DNA of 10,077 nucleotides from a bacterium. Its GTDB lineage: Bacteria > Patescibacteriota > Minisyncoccia > Moranbacterales > UBA2206. The stretch is from contig JAJYBE010000031.1 in the NCBI GenBank assembly GCA_021779205.1, forward strand, positions 1 to 10,077, in the 5' to 3' direction. Below the pieces are notes generated by a model that was not told the origin of the DNA, searched no databases, and saw only the letters and a list, made by a program, of their open reading frames with translations. Positions within the stretch are counted from its first letter, which is position 1. Each line of letters begins with the position of its first letter. A program made the translations under genes and the position numbers. Of this stretch, positions 1 to 5,242 are shown piece after piece.

Positions 1-1
1 G

Positions 2-112
2 TTTATGATTTTAAAAAAAGTAATGAAAATTAAATTGATTTTAATTTTCGCTTCCGTTGTTGGAATCGGAATAATTTTTACTGGCTATTTATTTAATTGG
101 ATTTTGAAGTAG
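2..112 (+). CDS. C-terminal tail of a membrane protein (partial), possibly a DUF318-type permease
   Basis: An open frame runs in from the left edge and stops at TAG 110-112. It ends with a hydrophobic helix of about 20 residues (IFASVVGIGIIFTGYLFNWI, then L-K), preceded by a lysine-rich stretch. That is the pattern of the last transmembrane segment of a polytopic membrane protein with a very short tail. Internal ATGs at 5 and 23 exist, so a stand-alone peptide of about 30 residues cannot be excluded, but a truncated larger gene is more likely. The closing G-Y-L-F-N motif resembles the end of YraQ/DUF318 (UPF0718) permeases; this rests on memory of the family and is weak. Membrane location is well supported; function is not. 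Confidence 0.4.
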   Translation, partial: FMILKKVMKIKLILIFASVVGIGIIFTGYLFNWILK

Positions 113-158
113 CTTAAGCATTGTTATTTCAAGTAAGAAGGGGTAAGATAATGATGCG

Positions 159-446
159 ATGCATAAATTTATGGACTATTATTTGATATTATATTTTTTT
201 GCTGGTATTTTGCAGGATTTTTTGGTTACTTTGGATTGGCGTTATATCTCTAAACACAAAGTTAAACCCGCTGTTTTACTCTCCTTTCTTTGCACTACTG
301 TCCAGATGCTGGTAATTTATAATATTCTTTCTCACCTAGATGCGCAAAGAAGTACACCGGCAATTATCATTTATGCTATGGGGGTTGCAACGGGAACCTT
401 TCTGGCAATGAAATTTAAATTTGGGCTTGATGACGAAGATATTTAA
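159..446 (+). CDS. Small three-helix membrane protein, function unknown
   Basis: This 95-residue protein has three hydrophobic segments, at roughly residues 5-24, 36-58 and 66-85, and ends in an acidic tail (L-D-D-E-D-I). The segment Y-A-M-G-V-A-T-G-T-F near residues 72-81 resembles the last helix of small DUF2179/DUF5698-like membrane proteins, but the match is too short to assign the family. Starts at 159 or 171 are possible. The purine-rich AAGGGG at 138-143 lies about 15 nt before 159, longer than ideal, and is better spaced for out-of-frame ATGs at 151/154 that open a tiny frame ending at 186. The gene ends 6 nt before the flavoprotein, so the two are probably co-transcribed. It is likely a real gene: hydrophobic pattern, dense packing and no competing frame. 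Confidence 0.7.
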   Translation: MHKFMDYYLILYFFAGILQDFLVTLDWRYISKHKVKPAVLLSFLCTTVQMLVIYNILSHLDAQRSTPAIIIYAMGVATGTFLAMKFKFGLDDEDI

Positions 447-452
447 AATACT

Positions 453-1709
453 ATGGATAAATCAATAAAAAACTTTGATGTTGCAGTCATTGGCGGTGGA
501 CCGGCAGGAATGTTAGCAGCAGGAAGAGCGGCGGAGCTTGGCGCAAAAGTGGTGCTTTTGGAAAAAAATTCGACACTTGGAAAAAAACTTTTGCTCACAG
601 GCAATGGCCGGTGTAATCTTACACAAATCGATTGCGATGTGAAAGAATTTATTGAAAAACTGGGCAAGAACGGTAAGTTTTTATTTTCCGCTCTTTCTTT
701 TTTCGGACCAAATGAAATAATTAATTTTTTTGCTAAAAAAAATCTTTTGACGAAAGTTGAAAAAAACGGTCGGGTTTTTCCGCTTTCCGACAAGGCAACC
801 GATGTGCTTTTGGCGCTTATTAAATATCTTAAAGAAGGCAAAGTAGAAATAGTTGCAGGCGTTCAAGTAAAAGGCTTTGAGTTTTTGAAAAATAAAATCA
901 GTGGCATTAGAATTGATGACAAAATAGTTAATATAAACAAAGTTATTCTTTGCACTGGCGGAAAAGCCTATCCCGTTACCGGATCAACCGGCGATGGATA
1001 TCTTTGGACAAAAGAATTGGGGCACACTGTTATTGCTCCAATGCCGGCTCTTGCGCCAATTAAAGTTCAGGAAAATTGGGTTTCGGATTTGCAAGGAGTA
1101 AGCTTGGAAAATGCCAAAATTAATCTTTGGCAAAATGAAAAAAAACAAGCCAGTTTTCAAGGTGAAATACTTTTTACCCATTTTGGATTAAGCGGTCCGC
1201 TAATCATCAATGCAAGCAAAAATATCAATGCATTACTTCAAAAAGGTTCTGTTGTGATTGAGTTGGAACTTTTTCCTGAGTTGACTATTTCCGAGTTGGA
1301 TAAAAAACTAATTTTGGCTTTTCGAGAGAATAATAAAAAAGATGTTAAAAATTATTTCAAAGAAATATTATCGCAAAAAATCCTAAATTTAATTCTAAAA
1401 TTGGCAGAAATTGATCCGGATAAAAAATTAAATTTTCTTACTAAAAAAGAACGTCGGAGCATCGTGATGCTCCTAAAGAGTTTGAAATTTACGGTTGCTG
1501 AGGTTATGGGATTTGAACAGGCGATGATTACCAGTGGTGGAGTGGCGCTTAAGGAAATTGATCCCAAAACAATGCGCTCAAAAATAATTGAAAATCTATA
1601 TTTTGCCGGAGAAATTTTGGATTTGGATGGGCCGACCGGTGGCTATAATTTGCAAATTTGCTGGAGCACGGGATACTTGGCAGGGGAAAGCATGGCAAAA
1701 ATTATTTAA
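453..1709 (+). CDS. HI0933/BaiN-family FAD-dependent oxidoreductase
   Basis: A 418-residue flavoprotein of the HI0933 family (also annotated YhiN, BaiN or aminoacetone oxidase family), full length for the family. An N-terminal Rossmann fold carries the FAD dinucleotide motif G-G-G-P-A-G at residues 14-19, with the ribose-binding Glu at 37. Family signatures follow in order: T-G-N-G-R-C-N-L-T (49-57), G-G-K-A-Y-P-V-T-G-S-T-G-D-G-Y (169-183), G-E-I-L-F-T-H-F-G-L-S-G-P (238-250), G-G-V-A-L-K-E-I-D-P (362-371) and the C-terminal FAD-closing block F-A-G-E-I-L-D-L-D-G-P-T-G-G-Y-N (384-399). It is a soluble cytoplasmic protein. The physiological substrate of most members is unknown, so only a general redox role is supported. 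The start follows the upstream gene by 6 nt with no clear Shine-Dalgarno, suggesting translational coupling. Its last 8 nt overlap the convergent DUF2062 gene. Confidence 0.93.
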   Translation: MDKSIKNFDVAVIGGGPAGMLAAGRAAELGAKVVLLEKNSTLGKKLLLTGNGRCNLTQIDCDVKEFIEKLGKNGKFLFSALSFFGPNEIINFFAKKNLLTKVEKNGRVFPLSDKATDVLLALIKYLKEGKVEIVAGVQVKGFEFLKNKISGIRIDDKIVNINKVILCTGGKAYPVTGSTGDGYLWTKELGHTVIAPMPALAPIKVQENWVSDLQGVSLENAKINLWQNEKKQASFQGEILFTHFGLSGPLIINASKNINALLQKGSVVIELELFPELTISELDKKLILAFRENNKKDVKNYFKEILSQKILNLILKLAEIDPDKKLNFLTKKERRSIVMLLKSLKFTVAEVMGFEQAMITSGGVALKEIDPKTMRSKIIENLYFAGEILDLDGPTGGYNLQICWSTGYLAGESMAKII

Positions 1710-2151
1710 GTTTTAATTTTCTGTATTTTAAAAGAAAATAAAGCAAAAAAAAGAAGAGAAAAGCGATTGCCAAGGCGGAAATGATATAGCCAACCATAAG
1801 CGGAATAAGCAATTTAAAAATAATCGAGTATTCAAAAAAATTTCTAAAACCAACACTATAATTAAGTTTAAAATCGGCAATCAACGCTCCCGGCTGAATG
1901 TGAAATAGGACGCTTCCGACAAAAGCGGCCAGAGGCAAGACCAAAAGAGTCGTCCACATATTGAAAAGAAGGATGCCAATCGTTCCGGCCAAGCGGTTTA
2001 AGCGCAAAATCGTGGTTACCACTAGGGTGCTAATCACACCTTCTCCGGGAACAATTCCCATAAAAAGCCCGACAGCCGCACCGCCGGCAATTTTCGCCGG
2101 ACTGTCATCAATTAAAAAAAACTTTTTGAATTTGATCAGTAGTTTATGCAT
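1702..2151 (-). CDS. DUF2062 domain membrane protein
   Basis: A 149-residue integral membrane protein with the DUF2062 pattern. A short basic N-terminus (K-F-K-K-F-F-L) precedes the conserved small-residue helix with S-P-A-K-I-A-G-G-A-A-V-G-L-F-M-G-I-V-P-G (residues 17-36). Further hydrophobic segments lie at about 39-82 and 108-141, followed by a strongly basic tail (K-Y-R-K-L-K-L-K). The molecular function of DUF2062 is unknown; some members are fused to glycosyltransferases, which suggests a link to the cell envelope. Its ATG (2149-2151, reverse) overlaps the TAA of the upstream nuclease gene by one base (TAATG), a classic coupling arrangement, so the two genes form one transcription unit. 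It converges on and slightly overlaps the flavoprotein gene. Confidence 0.85.
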   Translation of the reverse strand: MHKLLIKFKKFFLIDDSPAKIAGGAAVGLFMGIVPGEGVISTLVVTTILRLNRLAGTIGILLFNMWTTLLVLPLAAFVGSVLFHIQPGALIADFKLNYSVGFRNFFEYSIIFKLLIPLMVGYIISALAIAFLFFFLLYFLLKYRKLKLK

Positions 2152-3275
2152 TATTTTTTCTTAACAAGTAAACTTTTACTTTCCTTGTCGATAATTCTGG
2201 TGGCTTCAATTTCTTTTCTTGTTTTGGTCGGCAAGGAATCGAGTATATTCTTTAGAGCGGTTTTGTCTAGTTTCAAAACTGCTTGCCATTTTTCCAGTGG
2301 TGAAAGAATGGCTTGCACTTTTTCTTCATCATATTTATAGGTTACGCGCAAGGTTTGTGCGATAATTCCGTTTTCGCCAAAAACGCGCTTAACATTTTCT
2401 TGTTCCATATATTGTTCGATTTTAGTTTGAATTTCAGCAAGACGCGTTTTTGTCAGGCTGATTGCCGACTTAAGATCAATATATTCTTCAATTATTGTGT
2501 TTATTTCTTCCGTGTCAATTTTCCGTGTTTCTTTGAATTTATGTTTCCACATCGGACAAATATTTTGATAACCGCACCAGTCGCAAAGTGGGGAAATATT
2601 TGGCTCGAATTTTTTTTCTTCAATCAGTTTTATTATTTCCAGAAAAGCTTCCTCGTTTTCTTTCAATTGCTCGGCGGTTCGTTGTGCTGAAAGCTTAACG
2701 CCGTGCTTCAGGTAATATAGGCTGACTTTTAATTTATCCAAATTCTTTTTTTCTTCGGGATAAAATGATAAAAAAGCTTGCAAATAGACAGTAAGTTGCG
2801 CGCTTGTTTCTACGCTTTCTTGCGTCGGCATCTTTTTGGTGGTTTTGTAATCAATAATCTCAAAGCCATCTTCAGTGCGATCAATGCGATCAATGATGCC
2901 GGAAACGATATGTCGATTGTCCGGCGTTCCGATTTCAATTTGAAAACGCGATTCCAAACTGACAATATTATAATCCGCCGGATTGTTTCTTTGATAGTAA
3001 TCTTGAATAATTTTCACACCTTGCACAAACGCGGCGCGTTCTTCTTCGGGTGAATTAAAAACGGACGGATTCCATGCGCCGGAAAAAAATTCCATCGCTT
3101 GTTCCAGAGTGGGGGAGAGAATGCCGGGCGTGTGGATGAATTTCATGGTTGAATGCAAAATCGTTCCAAACACGGCTTCTTTGGATTTAGGAGTTTTGAT
3201 TTTATCAATTTCTTGATATTTGTATTTTAGCGGACAATTTTTGTAGGCTTCTAGCGATGAAAAGGAAACACGCAT
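2151..3275 (-). CDS. RecB/Cas4-like PD-(D/E)XK nuclease with Fe-S cysteine signature
   Basis: A 374-residue nuclease-fold protein. It starts with the RecB/AddB-like S-F-S-S-L-E-A-Y-K-N-C-P-L-K-Y motif, containing Cys14. Next come G-T-I-L-H (His41), G-I-I-D-R (Asp129), I-I-D-Y-K-T-T-K (Asp142, Lys144) and S-A-Q-L-T-V-Y (Gln160, Tyr164), which are the ordered metal-binding and catalytic residues of the PD-(D/E)XK superfamily. C-x2-C-x5-C at 231/234/240, with Cys14, matches the four-cysteine Fe-S cluster of Cas4 and AddB C-terminal domains. Residues 250-374 are charged and helical, probably coiled coil, and are unlike Cas4. Predicted role: Mg-dependent DNA exonuclease in DNA repair. It is first in the - strand unit and divergent from cas12a. 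It is probably a housekeeping gene of the 'PD-(D/E)XK nuclease family protein' type common in Patescibacteria, but a CRISPR accessory role cannot be excluded. Confidence 0.88.
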   Translation of the reverse strand: MRVSFSSLEAYKNCPLKYKYQEIDKIKTPKSKEAVFGTILHSTMKFIHTPGILSPTLEQAMEFFSGAWNPSVFNSPEEERAAFVQGVKIIQDYYQRNNPADYNIVSLESRFQIEIGTPDNRHIVSGIIDRIDRTEDGFEIIDYKTTKKMPTQESVETSAQLTVYLQAFLSFYPEEKKNLDKLKVSLYYLKHGVKLSAQRTAEQLKENEEAFLEIIKLIEEKKFEPNISPLCDWCGYQNICPMWKHKFKETRKIDTEEINTIIEEYIDLKSAISLTKTRLAEIQTKIEQYMEQENVKRVFGENGIIAQTLRVTYKYDEEKVQAILSPLEKWQAVLKLDKTALKNILDSLPTKTRKEIEATRIIDKESKSLLVKKK

Positions 3276-3305
3276 AGAATTGGTCTTTAGGTTGCTTATT
3301 GTTGA

Positions 3306-3314
3306 ATTATAGCA
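3306..3314 (-). promoter_or_regulatory. Extended -10 promoter for the PD-(D/E)XK nuclease gene
   Basis: On the reverse strand the sequence reads TGCTATAAT, a consensus -10 hexamer with the TGn extension. It ends about 30 nt before the ATG of the nuclease gene, giving an inferred 5' UTR of about 25 nt. No good -35 is seen at 16-18 nt upstream (TTAGCT-like at best), which is normal for extended -10 promoters. It faces away from the cas12a promoter. Confidence 0.6.
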
Positions 3315-3342
3315 TAAGCACCCAGATTAGCTAATAAATGCT

Positions 3343-3371
3343 TAGACAAAAGGGCTTAATGGTTGTAATAT
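3343..3371 (+). promoter_or_regulatory. Predicted sigma-70-type promoter for cas12a
   Basis: TAGACA (3343-3348, 5 of 6 to the -35 consensus), a 17-nt spacer, then TAATAT (3366-3371, 4 of 6 to the -10 consensus). The expected transcription start is near 3378, giving a leader of about 29 nt before the ATG at 3407. This supports 3407, rather than the in-frame ATGs at 3338 or 3359, as the cas12a start. A perfect 14-nt palindrome, TTAAAAATTTTTAA (3389-3402), lies in the inferred 5' UTR; it may be only AT-rich background. Confidence 0.5.
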
Positions 3372-3406
3372 GCAGATGTAGGCAAATATTAAAAATTTTT
3401 AAAAAT

Positions 3407-5233
3407 ATGAAAAATGAAAAAAGTAACAAAACATTTGAAGAGTTTGCGAACTTATACGAGTTGAGTAAGACTTTGAAGTTTGAGCTAAAGCCAACGCCGG
3501 AAACTCAGATAATGCTGGAGGAAAATAATGTTTTTCAAAAAGATGAAACAATTCAAAAAAAATATAAAGAAACTAAAAAGTATTTTGATAAATTACATAG
3601 AGAGTTTGCAAGCGAAGCTTTGCAAAATGCTAAATTATCAGGTCTGGAAAATTATAATAAAATTTTGTGTGACGTTAAGAAGATTACCAGGGAAACTCCA
3701 GCTCAAGAAAAAAAGAGCTTAAAAGTGGGATTGGAAAAAGAGGAACAAAGATTAAGAAGAGAAATTGTTGGATTATTTAATGCAACTGCAAAAAAATGGA
3801 CAACAGAAAAATATGCTGGGTTAAAAAATAAGGATATGAAGTTTCTTGATGAAGAAGCTGTTTTTGAAAAAGTCTTATTGGAAAGATATGGAAAAGATAG
3901 TGAAGGAAATTATGCCAAAGAAACGTTAATTTCATTTGAACGAGTGGATAAAAAGACAGGAGAGATTATAATTGAAAAAAAATCTATTTTTGAAGACTGG
4001 AAAGGATTCGCCGGATATTTCACAAAATTCTTTGAAACAAGAAAAAATTTTTATAAAGACGACGGAACAGCATCGGCGATTGCGACCAGAATTGTTGACC
4101 AAAATCTTCGTCGTTTTGTTGAAAATATAGAAATAATTCGGTTTATTCAAAAAAATTATCCCGAATTTGCTTTTAAAAATATTGTTCAAAAATATAAGTT
4201 TAGTCTTGATGAAATTTGCAATCTTGATTTTTATGCTGCGCACTGCCTTTTGCAATCAGAAATTGACGAGTATAATAAAAATTTCATAGGAGAGATGAAA
4301 TACGCGATCAATCTTTATCGGCAAGCTAACCTAGGAGGCAAAATTCCATATCCGAAAACGTTGGATAAGCAGATTCTAAGTGAGAAGGAAAAATTTATCG
4401 ATGAAATTGAAAACAATGTCCGCTTGAAAGAAGTTTTGAATGATTTCCTAAAAACAGGAGAGAAAAAAATAAACATATTGAAAAAACTTTTTCAAGAGTT
4501 TTCTGCTCATCAAGAAAATTTTGATTTAGGGAAAGTTTATTTTTCTAAAAAAGGATTTGAGCAAATTTCTCGAATGTGGACAAATGAAACAAATTTATGG
4601 GAGGAAAATCTAGCAGAGTCTTTTAGAAAAAATGGCAAAAAATTAACTAAACAGAAAGATGCCGGCTACTCATTTCCCGATTTTATCTCCCTAGCCACTA
4701 TCAAAGATTCGCTGGAAGAAGTATCTAAAAAAAGCGATCAAGAATTTTGGAAAGAAAAATACTCGGAAAAAATCGATCAGACAAGAAGTATTTGGCAACA
4801 GTTTTTGCAAATTTTTAATTTGGAATGGAAGGATTTACTCAAAAAAGAAATTCAAACAGAAAAAGGTGGAAAAGCAACTGGGTATGATTTTGTTTTTGAA
4901 GAACTTCAAAGGTTATTGAGCGAAAGAGAGTTTGAAAAAAATGACGAAATGAAAGGGATTGTCAAGGAATTTGCAGATAGCTTTCTTTCCGCATATCAAT
5001 TTTCCAAATATTTTGCCGTGGAAAAATCAAAGAAATGGGATGATAGCATCGATTTGGATGATGTTTTCTATCATCACCCAGAATTTGGATTTTTAGACCA
5101 ATTCTATCAGGATAGTTTTGAGGCGATAATCACTCCATATAATTTGTTACGAAATTATCTAACAAAAAAACCCTGGGAAAATGTGCAAAAGTGGAAATTG
5201 AATTTTGCTGCCCCATCTTTAGCAAAGGGCTAG
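3407..5233 (+). CDS. cas12a: Cas12a N-terminal fragment: WED-I, REC lobe and start of WED-II
   Basis: This 608-residue chain is the recognition half of Cas12a. The start at 3407 was chosen because family homology begins right after it: F-E-E-F-A-N-L-Y-E-L-S-K-T-L-K-F-E-L-K-P at residues 10-29, the WED-I segment that binds the crRNA handle. In-frame ATGs at 3338 and 3359 would add about 23 or 16 Cys/Arg-rich residues unlike the family and precede the predicted promoter start. A long, charged, helical REC1/REC2 region follows. The chain ends with R-N-Y-L-T-K-K-P-W (582-590) and K-L-N-F-A-A-P-S-L-A-K-G, the beginning of WED-II, where Cas12a normally continues G-W-D. Alone it lacks the PI domain and all nuclease motifs, so it could bind guide or DNA only partly and could not cut. 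No strong Shine-Dalgarno is visible. Confidence 0.88.
   Translation: MKNEKSNKTFEEFANLYELSKTLKFELKPTPETQIMLEENNVFQKDETIQKKYKETKKYFDKLHREFASEALQNAKLSGLENYNKILCDVKKITRETPAQEKKSLKVGLEKEEQRLRREIVGLFNATAKKWTTEKYAGLKNKDMKFLDEEAVFEKVLLERYGKDSEGNYAKETLISFERVDKKTGEIIIEKKSIFEDWKGFAGYFTKFFETRKNFYKDDGTASAIATRIVDQNLRRFVENIEIIRFIQKNYPEFAFKNIVQKYKFSLDEICNLDFYAAHCLLQSEIDEYNKNFIGEMKYAINLYRQANLGGKIPYPKTLDKQILSEKEKFIDEIENNVRLKEVLNDFLKTGEKKINILKKLFQEFSAHQENFDLGKVYFSKKGFEQISRMWTNETNLWEENLAESFRKNGKKLTKQKDAGYSFPDFISLATIKDSLEEVSKKSDQEFWKEKYSEKIDQTRSIWQQFLQIFNLEWKDLLKKEIQTEKGGKATGYDFVFEELQRLLSEREFEKNDEMKGIVKEFADSFLSAYQFSKYFAVEKSKKWDDSIDLDDVFYHHPEFGFLDQFYQDSFEAIITPYNLLRNYLTKKPWENVQKWKLNFAAPSLAKG
5231..5233 (+). other. 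In-frame amber stop replacing the conserved Trp of Cas12a
   Basis: Codons around the site read GCA AAG GGC TAG GAT AGA GAT TTG GAA, that is A-K-G-stop-D-R-D-L-E. Cas12a proteins carry G-W-D here, for example the Trp shortly after Ser542 of AsCas12a and after Asn607 of FnCas12a. TGG to TAG needs one transition. Counting from the ATG at 3407, this is codon 609. Confidence 0.9.
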
Positions 5234-5242
5234 GATAGAGAT

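Noticed and set aside
443..841. Reverse-strand open frames inside the flavoprotein gene (443-841, 681-866, 984-1181, 1352-1567)
   Set aside because: They are antisense shadows of a clearly conserved gene and show no recognisable domain.
1716..1739. AT-only inverted repeat ATTTTCT/AGAAAAT as a terminator between convergent genes
   Set aside because: A 7-bp, almost GC-free stem inside coding sequence is too weak to support a terminator call.
2313..3053. Plus-strand frames at 2313-2690 and 2778-3053
   Set aside because: They are antisense to the PD-(D/E)XK nuclease, which carries ordered family motifs; the frames have none.
3338..3406. Longer cas12a N-terminus from ATG 3338
   Set aside because: The extra 23 residues (with C-R-C-R) do not resemble Cas12a N-termini, and the predicted promoter at 3343-3371 would start transcription downstream of 3338.
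5231..5233. Organism-wide recoding of TAG as an amino acid
   Set aside because: The C-terminal cas12a frame ends in TAG; reading on would run straight into the terminator hairpin. The other genes end normally, with TAA in most and TGA in cas1.
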